DNA of 64,000 nucleotides from JAENVT01 sp963805445 (GCA_963805445.1 CAWDUI010000003.1:124001-188000); one strand, 5' to 3'; shown: positions 36,200 through 44,620, counted from the stretch's first letter. Program-made: numbers and translations. Notes: a model not told the origin generated them from the letters alone.

Positions 36200-36455
36200 T
36201 CAGCGTCGGCGAACTGGGCAGCCCCAGAAGCGTACGTATCGTTCCGGGGCTGCCCAGTTCGTCGCCGAGTCCTGGTCCAGGTGCGTTGCTCGCGCCGAAT
36301 GCCGGATACCGAGCGGGTGGGCCCTCGAGTGTGGATTGCGCGCATCGATTTCGGTTCCGTCGGGTCGGAGGTGTGCCAGTTGGCCGCCGCGGTCGAGCCA
36401 GGTTCGGTAGCCCGCGTTGTTTCCATCGGTTGTGACGGGCGCAGGCCGGCAACAG
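36200..36455 (-). pseudogene. Relic of a DUF222/13E12-type HNH endonuclease C-terminus
   Basis: Minus-strand reading gives PACARHNRWKQRG and, after a one-base shift, GYRTWLDRGGQLAHLRP then DGTEIDARN, which is the conserved tail of actinobacterial 13E12-repeat HNH proteins. The upstream catalytic HNH part is missing and a stop codon precedes it. The open frame ends at 36200, and its last residues (WAAPERYVRFWGCPVRRR) are encoded by palindromic repeat copy 1. A dead gene end. Confidence 0.6.
36210..36261. repeat. Palindromic repeat family 1, copy 1
   Basis: Arms 36210-36229 and 36242-36261 (CGAACTGGGCAGCCCCAGAA; 19 of 20 paired) enclose a 12-nt loop with TACGTA. Core GGGCAGCCCC and loop sequence match copies at 57377 and 58332. 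It lies at the 3' end of the HNH relic. Confidence 0.8.
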
Positions 36456-36679
36456 ATGGCTGCTGGCTCACCGTTGGGCGGTTGCGGCGAGGCACGCGTC
36501 CAGGGCCACTGCCAACGGGTCGAGAACCACCACGCCCGGATGTGCCTTCACGAGGAGTTCGGCGACTGCGAGAAGCCCGTGCCGACGACGAGAATCCGCA
36601 GCACGCACCAGTCTCGCAGAGAGCGCAGACGGCGGCGCCAACACCTTGACGTCCGTCGAGCATGGCCGACATGGTCCAG
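36456..36679. other. Decayed sequence downstream of the LLM gene, no recognisable gene
   Basis: A minus-strand open stretch of about 60 codons (containing VAELLVKAHPGVVVLDPLAV) ends in a stop near 36471 but lacks a start or known family. It is probably part of the same degraded segment as the HNH relic. Confidence 0.4.
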
Positions 36680-37552
36680 CTAGGGCAACGTCGCGGCGAG
36701 TTGGTCGATCGTGCGCAAGATGTCGTCGAGAGGAACAGGTACATGGCGCCGGTCAGATGGCACGTCGAGGCCGGGAAGAAACACAAGGCGATCAACGCCC
36801 AATGACTCGTACTGATCGCGAGTACTGCGATCGAACGGCCCAACCGGCGTCATCGTGACCTCGAGAGGCCCCAAGTAGGCGGGACGCTCGTGCTGCTTCA
36901 GCTCGGACGTGATCACGGCCATCGCGTCCGTGGCCCACTCGACCGACGTCTGGAAGCAGTACCAGCCATTCGCCTTGGCGATCGTGCGTCGCCGTGCGGG
37001 GACACTTACGCCCCCGATGACAACCGGCGGACCGTCATCGCGGAAAGGACGAGGGAAGGCGTTGACCCCGTCGAGGCGGACGAGCTGGCCCGAGTAGCGA
37101 GGGTGCTCCATCGTCCACAGCGCTCGCATCACATCAAGGTGTTCGTCCATGCGCAGGCCCCGTTCGGACAATTCGACACCCATGGCGGCGAACTCGGCTT
37201 CGAGGTAACCGGCGCCGACACCGACGATCAGACGGCCCTGTGAGACCTGATCGATGCTGGCGAGCTGCTTGGCGAGCGTGACTGGATGGTGCAGTGGAAG
37301 CTCGATGATCCCGCTGGCGACGTTGAGCGTGCGGGTCTCGGCGGCCACGAGCGTCAGCGCGACGATCGTGTCGAGGAACGGCAACGTGGCGGGCATCGAG
37401 AATGACTCGGGTTGCGGGTCCGGGAGTACGAAATGCTCACCGGTCCATACGGACTCGAACCCCGCGGCCTCCGCATAGAGAGCAACCCGGACCGCACTTT
37501 CGGGGTCAGCGCACGTGCCGTAGTTGATCGCGAACAGCCCGTACTTCACCAC
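36680..37552 (-). CDS. LLM-class F420-dependent oxidoreductase
   Basis: A 290-residue luciferase-like protein of the length typical for F420-dependent actinobacterial enzymes (Rv-type TIGR03619 group). Signatures: YGLFAINYG at the start, ESVWTGEHFVLP, NVASGIIELPLHHPVTLAKQ, and RLIVGVGAGYLEAEF with the F420/FMN phosphate loop. It is likely to reduce or dehydrogenate a small organic molecule with deazaflavin; the substrate is unknown. GTG 37552 and the adjacent GTG 37549 are both possible; TAGCGT at 37558-37563 lies 5 and 8 nt upstream of them respectively. It is separate in family and length from the LLM gene at 33301. Confidence 0.85.
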   Translation of the reverse strand: MVKYGLFAINYGTCADPESAVRVALYAEAAGFESVWTGEHFVLPDPQPESFSMPATLPFLDTIVALTLVAAETRTLNVASGIIELPLHHPVTLAKQLASIDQVSQGRLIVGVGAGYLEAEFAAMGVELSERGLRMDEHLDVMRALWTMEHPRYSGQLVRLDGVNAFPRPFRDDGPPVVIGGVSVPARRRTIAKANGWYCFQTSVEWATDAMAVITSELKQHERPAYLGPLEVTMTPVGPFDRSTRDQYESLGVDRLVFLPGLDVPSDRRHVPVPLDDILRTIDQLAATLP

Positions 37553-37557
37553 ACGCG

Positions 37558-37563
37558 ACGCTA
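37558..37563 (-). promoter_or_regulatory. -10 box (TAGCGT) of the F420-type oxidoreductase gene
   Basis: TANNNT on the minus strand, 8 nt before GTG 37549 or 5 nt before GTG 37552, which slightly favours the second GTG. Confidence 0.35.
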
Positions 37564-37600
37564 ATCGACACGTCCATCTCGGACCCGTGGGAGCGCGACG

Positions 37601-37730
37601 ATGAAGGCAATTCTTGACGCCAGCGTGTTGCTCGCCACCAAAGTCGCCGAGCTGGAGGGGGAACTTGCGATCGGTGCCGCCTCACTGGCCGAGTTGCATT
37701 TCGGTGTCCTCGTCACAGCAGACGCGGCCG
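37601..37730 (+). pseudogene. Remnant of a VapC-like PIN-domain toxin
   Basis: The frame from ATG 37601 reads LDASVLLATKVAELEGELAI then GAASLAELHFGVLVTADAAVR, matching the N-terminal acidic motif and the conserved SLAELHFGVL helix of VapC PIN toxins, but the segment that should follow is missing after about residue 43. No antitoxin gene is present upstream. The open frame runs on to 37879 through unrelated DNA and antisense of the lipoprotein gene. A decayed toxin-antitoxin locus. Confidence 0.55.
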
Positions 37731-37771
37731 TCCGGTACCGGCCGGTGTTGGGCTACCAGCCGCCACAAGAA

Positions 37772-37796
37772 CCACGGTCCAATGATGGATCCGTGG
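37772..37796 (-). terminator. Hairpin after the lipoprotein gene
   Basis: CCACGGTCCA (37772-37781) pairs with TGGATCCGTGG (37786-37796) with one bulged base and a 4-nt loop, 8 nt beyond the minus-strand stop at 37804. There is no clear U-tract. Confidence 0.45.
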
Positions 37797-37803
37797 CGTG
37801 GTG

Positions 37804-38790
37804 TCAATCCGTGGGGATGTCGGTCGAGTCGATGGCCAAGACCGTGATCGTGCGTCCGCCGGCGAGTGACACGTCGTAGCTGGGGATGAGCCACTGATCG
37901 CCGTACGTGGTCAGCCCGGCGGTTGCCCCAACTACGCGGTACACGCCGTCGAACGATGCTGGGCCGGACTCGTCTGGGCCTGCGCTCGGTGGTTGGCGGG
38001 CAAACCGGTCCAACGCCTCAACCAAGCTCACCCTCGGAATCGACCCAGCGTTCACCGGCACATCGAAACCACCCGTTGCACGCAAGACGCGACCGTCGGC
38101 GCCGATCACGACCTCCAACCGCGCAACCACGATGCCGCCCAGAGTGTCGCTGGCGATGACGTCGCGCATGTACTCATCGCCGGCCACGGTCACGTCGGCG
38201 CCGTCCACGTCGATCCCGAGCGTCGCCCACAGCGACCGCGCCTGCTCCTGGGCCACGCCGGCATCGGGAACCCCCGATGGAGGCGGGTCCGTGCACCGCT
38301 GATCGGGTGGCAGCGAGATGGTTGTCCCGCCGGCGATCGTCGACGATGGTGCGACGGCCGGAAGCGGACATGCTCCCGGGACGGCGAACATTCCTGCGGG
38401 ACCGTTCATGAACACCCACCGTCCAGTGGACTCGTAGATGCTGAGCACCTGACCGTCGGGCGTGTTGCGGGCGATCCTGTCCCCGGCCGCGGCGCCGATC
38501 TCTTCGTCGGTGAATCCGAACGCGTGCGCCCAACGAGCCAATCGTCCCGGATCGCGAGGCAGTGCCGGCACGCGCGACAGCGTCGACTCGCCATCGAACA
38601 CCGGGAGCGTCACCTCCACCTGCACCTGTTGGTAGACCGCACCAAGAGTCGTGCTCGGCGACATCGGTGCGGTGACCTCGGCAACATTGGTGGTCGCCGC
38701 GCCGTACGAGGACTCGCCGGCACCAGCTTGTCGTTCCGATCCGCAGGCCGTCACCACGAGCAACGGCACCACCAGACACATCGCCCTCAC
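37804..38790 (-). CDS. Putative secreted lipoprotein of unknown function
   Basis: 328 residues. The start GTG 38790 has GGAGG 7 nt upstream and gives a short signal peptide with lipobox (VVPLLVVTAC). The mature part has a Ser/Thr/Ala-rich linker and two beta-rich regions, one with VQVEVTLPVFDGEST and one with SYDVSLAGGRTITVLAID at the very end. A stretch FTDEEIGAAAGDRIARNT resembles no family I know. It is probably an envelope protein. It lies downstream of the Rieske-ThDP gene by 62 nt on the same strand and could be cotranscribed with it. Confidence 0.7.
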   Translation of the reverse strand: MRAMCLVVPLLVVTACGSERQAGAGESSYGAATTNVAEVTAPMSPSTTLGAVYQQVQVEVTLPVFDGESTLSRVPALPRDPGRLARWAHAFGFTDEEIGAAAGDRIARNTPDGQVLSIYESTGRWVFMNGPAGMFAVPGACPLPAVAPSSTIAGGTTISLPPDQRCTDPPPSGVPDAGVAQEQARSLWATLGIDVDGADVTVAGDEYMRDVIASDTLGGIVVARLEVVIGADGRVLRATGGFDVPVNAGSIPRVSLVEALDRFARQPPSAGPDESGPASFDGVYRVVGATAGLTTYGDQWLIPSYDVSLAGGRTITVLAIDSTDIPTD

Positions 38791-38852
38791 GATCCACCTC
38801 CGATCACCCGATAAGACGCTCCGGGCGCATCCCCGGTTCCCTCAACATCGCG

Positions 38853-40790
38853 CTAGATCAGTTCCGGGTCACATCGGATGGCGACCGTCGCTGGGCCGTC
38901 GGCCGCGAACAGCGCGGCGAACGCATCGTCGAGGTCTGCGGTCTCGTCGGCTCGGAATCCGGTCGCGCCACACAGCGACGCGAACGCGGCGAAGTCGGGG
39001 TTGTGCAAGCTGGTCTGCCATACGTCGTACTCGGCCGCGCGCTGCTCTTTGCTGATCTTGCCGAGCACGCCGTTGTCGAGCAACACATGGCGAACGGGGA
39101 TGTCGTACTTCACCGCGGTCGTCACTTCTGCGAGGTACTGACCGAAGCCACCGTCGCCGGTCACCGCAACGATCGGACGGCCGGGTGCGGCCGCCCAAGC
39201 GCCGAGTGCCGCGGGGTACCCGAACCCGATCGAACCGAGGTACCCCGACATCAACACGTCCTGACCGCTCGTCTCGAAGTAGCGCCCGAACGAGTAGGTG
39301 TTGTTGCCAACGTCGACACAGATCACCGCGTCCGACGGGCAGTGCCGGCCCAATGCCGCGAAGATCGCCGCCGAGCCGACCCCCACCGACGACACGTCGG
39401 CGACGCGACGAGCCTTCTCCGACCGCCACAAGGCCCATCGCGCTGCCAGGTCGGGACGCTGATCGACTGCTGCCGTTGCATCGAGCCCCTCGACCAACGC
39501 CTTCAACGTGACTGCGGCGTCACCGAGCACACCCACGTCGACACCGTGGAACCGCCCGATAGCAGCATGATCGTCGTCGATCTGCACGATCGGCTTGTAG
39601 GGCGCGATTCCGGTGTGGTTCGAGAACGAGGCCCCGACCACGACGAGAAGATCAGCCTCGTTCATCAGCCACGACGCCACCGGTGTGCCGCTGCGGCCGA
39701 GCACGCCCCCACCGAGTGGATGGGTGTCAGGCACCAGGCCCTTTGCCTTGAACGTGGTCAGCACGGGCGCGTCGAGACGGTCGGCCAGTTCGACGACGTC
39801 GGCGACCGCACCGCGCGCACCATGGCCGACGATCACCACGGGACGAATCGCGCCGCGAATTGCGTCGAGCGCTTGTTGCAGCGACTCGCCAGATGGCGAG
39901 ACGCGGCGATCCGCGAGTCGACCGGCAGGACCGTTGATCTTGGTCGATGACGCCGGCACGACCTGCACCTCGTCGGGAACGATGAGATGGGTGACGGTAC
40001 GGTCGTCGAGCGCGTGCTTCACTGCCAGCGCCGCCAGCTCGGAATGGTCGGAGCCGGTCTGGATCGTGCGATTGAACTCGGCGACGTCGGCGAACGCGGC
40101 ACCGAGATCGAGATCCTGGAATGCGCCGCGGCCGAGCACCTTCGACGGCACCTGACCCGAGATCGACACCACCGGCGCGCGATCGACCTTGGCGTCGTAG
40201 AGGCCGGTCAGCAGGTTGGTGGACCCGGGCCCGGCTATGGCGATGCACGCCGCCGGCCGGCCGGTCGACTTGGCGTAGGCCGAGGCGGCGAACGACGCAG
40301 CCCCCTCGTGGCGAATGCCGATGTAGGTGATGTCGCCGCGCTGTTCGGCCCGGCGGAGGGCGTCAGCGAGACCGAGGTTGCTGTGCCCGACCATGCCGAA
40401 GACATGGCTGATGCCCCAAGCAACCAGTGTCTCGATGATCGAGTCCGACACTGTTCGAACCTCGTCGCGTCGCTGCGGCAGTTCGACGTACACACCGTCG
40501 TCGCGCACCTCGACGGGGTACGTGGCCACGCTGTCACTCGAGCCCTCGGGCGGCCGACCGGTGATTGGGTCGTAGTCGTAGCCGTGCCACGGGCAACGCA
40601 GCCAACCGTTCTCGATGCTCCCCTCCCCCAGCGGCCCGCCCTGATGCGGACACCGATTGTCGAGCGCGCCATAACGCTGACCAACGCGACAGAGCGCCAG
40701 CGTTCGCCGATCAACCGTGACGGCACGCACGCGGCCATCGTCGAGACCACCGACGTCGGCGACCTTGTGCCACTGCGAGCCATCGGTCAT
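38853..40790 (-). CDS. Rieske ferredoxin fused to a ThDP-dependent enzyme (pyruvate-oxidase/acetolactate-synthase fold)
   Basis: A 645-residue fusion. Residues 1-105: Rieske [2Fe-2S] domain with CPHQGGPLGEG and CPWHGYDYD. Residues 115-640: complete ThDP enzyme with the catalytic glutamate in IRHEGAASFAASAYA, GPGSTNLLTGL, a central domain (VVIVGHGARGAVADVVEL) and the cofactor motif VTGDGGFGQYLAEVT ... VLLDNGVLGK. The ThDP part is closest to pyruvate oxidase-like or 2-oxoacid decarboxylases. The Rieske domain could take electrons from the ThDP intermediate instead of FAD or NAD (inference). ATG 40790 overlaps the stop of the upstream Rieske-GltS fusion (ATGA), so the two are made together. Confidence 0.9.
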   Translation of the reverse strand: MTDGSQWHKVADVGGLDDGRVRAVTVDRRTLALCRVGQRYGALDNRCPHQGGPLGEGSIENGWLRCPWHGYDYDPITGRPPEGSSDSVATYPVEVRDDGVYVELPQRRDEVRTVSDSIIETLVAWGISHVFGMVGHSNLGLADALRRAEQRGDITYIGIRHEGAASFAASAYAKSTGRPAACIAIAGPGSTNLLTGLYDAKVDRAPVVSISGQVPSKVLGRGAFQDLDLGAAFADVAEFNRTIQTGSDHSELAALAVKHALDDRTVTHLIVPDEVQVVPASSTKINGPAGRLADRRVSPSGESLQQALDAIRGAIRPVVIVGHGARGAVADVVELADRLDAPVLTTFKAKGLVPDTHPLGGGVLGRSGTPVASWLMNEADLLVVVGASFSNHTGIAPYKPIVQIDDDHAAIGRFHGVDVGVLGDAAVTLKALVEGLDATAAVDQRPDLAARWALWRSEKARRVADVSSVGVGSAAIFAALGRHCPSDAVICVDVGNNTYSFGRYFETSGQDVLMSGYLGSIGFGYPAALGAWAAAPGRPIVAVTGDGGFGQYLAEVTTAVKYDIPVRHVLLDNGVLGKISKEQRAAEYDVWQTSLHNPDFAAFASLCGATGFRADETADLDDAFAALFAADGPATVAIRCDPELI

Positions 40791-42451
40791 TGCCCGACTC
40801 CGGCGTAGGCGACCCCGGTGAGGGCGGCGATGTCGCGGTCGATCGTGATCAGATCATCGACCTCGAATTCGCTGACGTGGCGATGGCCGCACGCACGCGC
40901 CAGCACACAGACCAGGTCGGTGGTCGCCCGAAGGAAGCGCCCGAGACGCTGAGCCGCCTCGTCGATCGGCAGGCGCGCCCGCAACACAGGGTCCTGCGTG
41001 GCGATGCCGACCGGGCAGCGGTCGGTGTTGCAGGCGCGCATGCCAACGCACCCGATGGCCTGGAGCGCCGAGTTCGCCATCGCCACCGCGTCGGCGCCCA
41101 GCGCCAGCGCCTTGGCGATGTCGGCCGCAGTCCGGATGCCGCCCGTGGCGACGAGGGTGACGTCGGTTCGCTCGCTGCGATCGAGGTGCCGTCGGGCCCG
41201 GGCCAGCGCGGCCATGGTCGGCACAGAGATGTTGTCGCGGAACAGCTGCGGCGCGGCACCGGTTCCGCCCCCGCGCCCATCGAGGATGATGTAGTCGAAG
41301 CCGATCGTCAGGGCCGCATCGATGTCGGCCTCCACGTGTTGTGCGGAGAGCTTGGCGCCCACCGGGATGCCACCCGACCGTTGCTTGGCCCAGGCGACGA
41401 ACTCGGCGATCTCTGCGATGTTGTCGAACTGGCGGAATCGCGCCGGCGACACGGCGGGCGTGCCCTCGGCCAGGCCACGCACCTCAGCAATGCGCCCGCG
41501 CACCTTCGGCCCGGGGAGGTGTCCACCGGTGCCGGTCTTCGCCCCCTGACCGAACTTCAGGTGGAACGCCTGCACCTCGTCGAGCACGGTTTCCCGCCAG
41601 CCGAACCCACCCGATGCCAACTCGTAGAAGTACCGCGAGTTCTCAGCCTGCTCCTCCGGCAACATGCCGCCCTCGCCCGAGCAGATGCCGGTGCCGGCCG
41701 CCTCGGCACCGCGGGCCAGCGCCGTCTTGGCTTCCTGTGACAATGCGCCGAAGCTCATGTCGCTGACGAAGATGGGGATGTCGAGCCGCAACGGGCGTGC
41801 GGCGTTGCCCCCGATCACGACATGCGTGCCGACCTCCTCGTCATCGAGCAACGGGAAGCGCGCCAACTGCGCCGTCGCGAACAGCAACGCGTCCCACGAC
41901 GGCAACGACGTGCGTTCCACACCCATCGCCGCGACGGGTCCGTGGTGACCGACGCGGTCGAGGCCGTGCAGGGCCAGCTCGTGGATGGCGGCGACGAACG
42001 GCTCCTCGTCCGTGTCGGCATGAGCGTTGCGGTAGTGATGTTCGTACTCGTCGACAGGCCCATCGAGCGACAGCCCCTCGACCTTTCGGTAGTCGGCGAT
42101 CTCGACCCGGTCGACGTACACCGCTCCGTCCGTGACAGTGCTGTGGAAGTGCCGGAGGCGGTCGGAGGTGTCGTAGCTCGACACACCGGTGTCCATTCGA
42201 TAGTCCCAGCCATGCACGCCACAGATCAGGTTCGGGCCGTCGACCCTCCCATCGGCCAGGAGGGCGCGTCGATGGCGGCAGCGACCCGACAGCACGCTGT
42301 GCTGGTCGTCCCAACGGACCACCACCAGATCCACCCCGTCGACGAACGCCGCTGCGGGTTGACGGTCGCCGAGTTGATCCCAGTCGATCACCTTGACCGG
42401 GTCGATCAGTGCTGCCGGCTTGCTGATGGTGAGCCCAGACGCTTCCTGCAT
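40787..42451 (-). CDS. Rieske ferredoxin fused to GltS-type FMN/[3Fe-4S] synthase domain
   Basis: A 554-residue fusion. Residues 20-125: Rieske-type domain with CRHRRALLADG and CGVHGWDYR; both Cys-x-His / Cys-x2-His pairs are kept although the first has RRA instead of the usual EGG. Residues 160-540: glutamate-synthase central domain with the FMN barrel (FVSDMSFGALSQEAK, FGQGAKTGTGGHLPG, YIILDGRGGGTGAAPQ, VATGGIRTAADIAKALALG) and the [3Fe-4S] motif CVGMRACNTDRCPVG. There is no glutaminase domain, as in archaeal-type GltB or GltS-like oxidoreductases. It is probably an electron-bifurcating or amino-transfer step that uses ferredoxin-like Rieske centres (inference). The start ATG 42451 is upstream of a divergent serpin. 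Confidence 0.9.
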   Translation of the reverse strand: MQEASGLTISKPAALIDPVKVIDWDQLGDRQPAAAFVDGVDLVVVRWDDQHSVLSGRCRHRRALLADGRVDGPNLICGVHGWDYRMDTGVSSYDTSDRLRHFHSTVTDGAVYVDRVEIADYRKVEGLSLDGPVDEYEHHYRNAHADTDEEPFVAAIHELALHGLDRVGHHGPVAAMGVERTSLPSWDALLFATAQLARFPLLDDEEVGTHVVIGGNAARPLRLDIPIFVSDMSFGALSQEAKTALARGAEAAGTGICSGEGGMLPEEQAENSRYFYELASGGFGWRETVLDEVQAFHLKFGQGAKTGTGGHLPGPKVRGRIAEVRGLAEGTPAVSPARFRQFDNIAEIAEFVAWAKQRSGGIPVGAKLSAQHVEADIDAALTIGFDYIILDGRGGGTGAAPQLFRDNISVPTMAALARARRHLDRSERTDVTLVATGGIRTAADIAKALALGADAVAMANSALQAIGCVGMRACNTDRCPVGIATQDPVLRARLPIDEAAQRLGRFLRATTDLVCVLARACGHRHVSEFEVDDLITIDRDIAALTGVAYAGVGQ

Positions 42452-42513
42452 GCAGACATGGTGTCACCCGAGCGACCATCGTTTCAGAAAATCTGCAACT
42501 GCGGGCCGGCGGG

Positions 42514-42519
42514 TATCGT
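42514..42519 (+). promoter_or_regulatory. -10 box (TATCGT) of the serpin gene
   Basis: TANNNT 9 nt before ATG 42529 without a Shine-Dalgarno. Confidence 0.4.
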
Positions 42520-42528
42520 CAAACCGTC

Positions 42529-43821
42529 ATGAACACCCGTCGATTCGTGCTCGTTGCCGTGGTCGCGATGATCACGACCTCGTGCGGCGACGATGCCGCG
42601 GCTCCGACGACGACCGTCTCGGTGCCAGTGACCGCCACCGCGGTCGCGGTGCCCGTCGCCGCCCGATTGTCGTCCACCGCCGACCCCGGACTCGCCGGAC
42701 AGGCCATCGCCGCGTTCGGGTTGGACCTGTTCACATCGGTCAGGGCCACGACACCCAACAGCAACGTCACAGTGTCACCCGCCAGCGTGGCCTTCGCCTT
42801 GGCGATGCTGGAACCCGGCACGGTCGGCGCCGCACAGAGCGAGCTGCGCAGCCTGCTGCGAATCGTCGACCCGGCGAGCTTCCACGCGTCGATGAACGCG
42901 CTCCAGCACAGCTTGCAGAGTCGTACGCCGACCACGTTCTCCGACAGCGACGACCCCGGCGAGGTGCTGGTCCGGATCGCCAACGCCGCCTACCTCCAGC
43001 ACGGCTATCCCTTCGAACAGGCCTACCTTCAGTCCGTCGGCTCGAACTACGGGCCAGTGCTCGACGAGGTCGACTTCGACGCGGACCCTGACGCCGTCGC
43101 CCACGCCATCAACGCGTTCGTGGCCGACGCGACGAACGACCGCATCCCGCATCTGGTCGCCGATGGAGTGATCCGTCCCGAGACGGTGCTGGCTCTCGTC
43201 AACGCCTTGTACCTCAAGGCGTCGTGGATCGGAACGTTCGATGAGACGGCGACCAAGGATCAGCCGTTCAACGCTCCCGACGGCGCGACGCTGACCGTTC
43301 CGATGATGCACGGTGGCAGTGACTCGTCGGCCCGAGGTGACGGTTGGATCGGTGCAACCAAGACCTACACCGGTGGGCTGTCGGCGCAGTTCATCCTGCC
43401 CGACGATGGCCGCTTCGACGAGATCGCCACAAACCTCGACCGGGTGTTCACCGAGTACACCGCCAACCAGACGAGCCAATCCACACTGGCCTTGCCACGA
43501 TTCGACCTCCGGTTCAGCGCCGAGCTGTCGCCCGCGTTGCAGGCTCTCGGTCTCAACGCCGTCTATGCGAACGGCGGGCTGCTCGGCGTGGCCAACGATC
43601 CGCGCCTCGTCGTCGACAAGGTCATCCACCAGACCGACGTGGCGATGGATGAGAAGGGCACCGAGGCTGCCGCCGCGACCGTGGTGCTGGCCTACCCCAC
43701 CAGTGCGCCGCTCAACGCGCCGGTGCCCGTTGTGCTCGACCGGCCGTTCCTGTACCGGATCGTCGACGACCAAACGGGTACCACCCTGTTCGTCGGGCAG
43801 GTCGTCAACCCGGTTGCGTGA
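42529..43821 (+). CDS. Serpin-family serine protease inhibitor, lipoprotein
   Basis: A 430-residue serpin. The signal peptide ends in a lipobox (VVAMITTSC), so it is anchored to the outer face of the membrane. Serpin landmarks: NVTVSPASVAFALAML (helix B region), IANAAYLQHGYPF, VNALYLKASWIGTF, and the C-terminal PFLYRIVDDQTGTTLFVGQVV. The reactive-loop hinge MDEKGTEAAAAT keeps the small residues needed to insert into the sheet, so it should be inhibitory. Counting from the hinge, P1-P1' is predicted as Thr-Ser in AYPTSAP, which would suit an elastase- or subtilisin-like protease. A zinc-peptidase gene lies convergently next door, but serpins do not normally inhibit that class. Confidence 0.9.
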   Translation: MNTRRFVLVAVVAMITTSCGDDAAAPTTTVSVPVTATAVAVPVAARLSSTADPGLAGQAIAAFGLDLFTSVRATTPNSNVTVSPASVAFALAMLEPGTVGAAQSELRSLLRIVDPASFHASMNALQHSLQSRTPTTFSDSDDPGEVLVRIANAAYLQHGYPFEQAYLQSVGSNYGPVLDEVDFDADPDAVAHAINAFVADATNDRIPHLVADGVIRPETVLALVNALYLKASWIGTFDETATKDQPFNAPDGATLTVPMMHGGSDSSARGDGWIGATKTYTGGLSAQFILPDDGRFDEIATNLDRVFTEYTANQTSQSTLALPRFDLRFSAELSPALQALGLNAVYANGGLLGVANDPRLVVDKVIHQTDVAMDEKGTEAAAATVVLAYPTSAPLNAPVPVVLDRPFLYRIVDDQTGTTLFVGQVVNPVA

Positions 43822-44563
43822 CGATCGGCCGTGGCTCGCGCAGTGCCGGGTCTTGCCGGTAGAAGCCGGCTAGCACCGCGTACAGCTCGGGCTTGGTGTC
43901 GCGGAAGTCGAGCGGACGATCGAAGAAGACCTCGGTCGCTACGGCGAAGAACTCGCCGGGGTCGGTGGCCGCATAGTCATCGAGCAACTCGCCACCCTCA
44001 CCGCGACGCATCAGCTCCAGCTCCGTTGCGCACACCGCGATCCAACGGTCGAGAGCCGCCTTGTCGGGCAGCAGTGGTGTGCCGTCGACCACGCCGTCGA
44101 GCATGTCCATCTTGTGGGCGAACTCGTGCAACACCACGTTGTGACCACGACCGCGATGTCGGGCCGCGCTGCGCACTTGATCCCAGGCCAGCAGCATCGG
44201 ACCGCGATCGTGGTGTGCTTCACCCAGCAGTGGGCGCAGGCCTTCGTCGACCATGCCAGGTATCGATGTGGCACGCGGCCCTGGAATCGCGAACGTCGTG
44301 GGGTGCACGATGATCGAGGTCACCTTGCTGAAGTAGTCGGTGTCGAGACCGAGCAGCAAGACTGCGGCCTGCATCGCGATCGTCACGATCATCTCGTCGG
44401 TGATCACGAACCCGTTGGCCGCTTCCCAGTGCTTGGTGGTCACCAGGTGTTCGCCCAATTCAGTAAGGCGTTCCTGCTCCGGAGCCGACAACACGCGCCA
44501 GTAGGCGACATTGCGGCGAACGATCTGTTCCCAGTCCGCAGGTAGCTGTCTCCGTCTCGACAC
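43805..44563 (-). CDS. MtfA-like zinc metallopeptidase (M90 family)
   Basis: About 252 residues. The HExxH motif is NVVLHEFAHKMDM with the downstream glutamate in DPGEFFAVATEVFFDRP. The N-terminal block FVITDEMIVTIAMQAAVLLLGL is the hallmark of MtfA-type peptidases, which in enterobacteria bind the glucose regulator Mlc and have aminopeptidase activity. No Mlc is nearby. I chose GTG 44563, which has TAGCTT 8 nt upstream; the frame can be extended upstream but would cross the divergent marR promoter. It overlaps the serpin 3' end by 17 nt, convergent. Confidence 0.8.
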   Translation of the reverse strand: MSRRRQLPADWEQIVRRNVAYWRVLSAPEQERLTELGEHLVTTKHWEAANGFVITDEMIVTIAMQAAVLLLGLDTDYFSKVTSIIVHPTTFAIPGPRATSIPGMVDEGLRPLLGEAHHDRGPMLLAWDQVRSAARHRGRGHNVVLHEFAHKMDMLDGVVDGTPLLPDKAALDRWIAVCATELELMRRGEGGELLDDYAATDPGEFFAVATEVFFDRPLDFRDTKPELYAVLAGFYRQDPALREPRPIVTQPG

Positions 44564-44571
44564 CGATGGCA

Positions 44572-44577
44572 AAGCTA
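44572..44577 (-). promoter_or_regulatory. -10 box (TAGCTT) of the MtfA-like gene
   Basis: TANNNT on the minus strand 8 nt before GTG 44563; supports that start. Confidence 0.4.
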
Positions 44578-44587
44578 TCGTCAGAAT

Positions 44588-44607
44588 ATAGTTGCCGTGG
44601 CTACTAT
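44588..44607. promoter_or_regulatory. Candidate MarR operator
   Basis: ATAGTTGCC-GT-GGCTACTAT, 8 of 9 arm positions paired, lies midway between the divergent MtfA-like and marR genes. AT-rich dyads with TAGTTGC-type arms are common MarR-family sites. Confidence 0.5.
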
Positions 44608-44614
44608 TGCCGCG

Positions 44615-44620
44615 TAAGGT
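44615..44620 (+). promoter_or_regulatory. -10 box (TAAGGT) of marR
   Basis: TANNNT 8 nt before ATG 44629 and 7 nt downstream of the candidate operator, so a bound repressor would block RNA polymerase. Confidence 0.45.

Noticed and set aside
37441..37480. tRNA-like GGACTCGAACC on the minus strand
   Set aside because: It lies inside the conserved ESVWTGEHF coding region of the luciferase-like gene and no cloverleaf can be built.
37601..37879. Complete 92-residue gene
   Set aside because: Only the first 43 residues look like a PIN toxin; the rest is unrelated sequence and antisense of the lipoprotein gene.
42529..44563. Serpin as inhibitor of the neighbouring MtfA-like peptidase
   Set aside because: Serpins trap serine or cysteine proteases; the neighbour is a zinc metallopeptidase and the genes are convergent, so nothing but adjacency supports the link.
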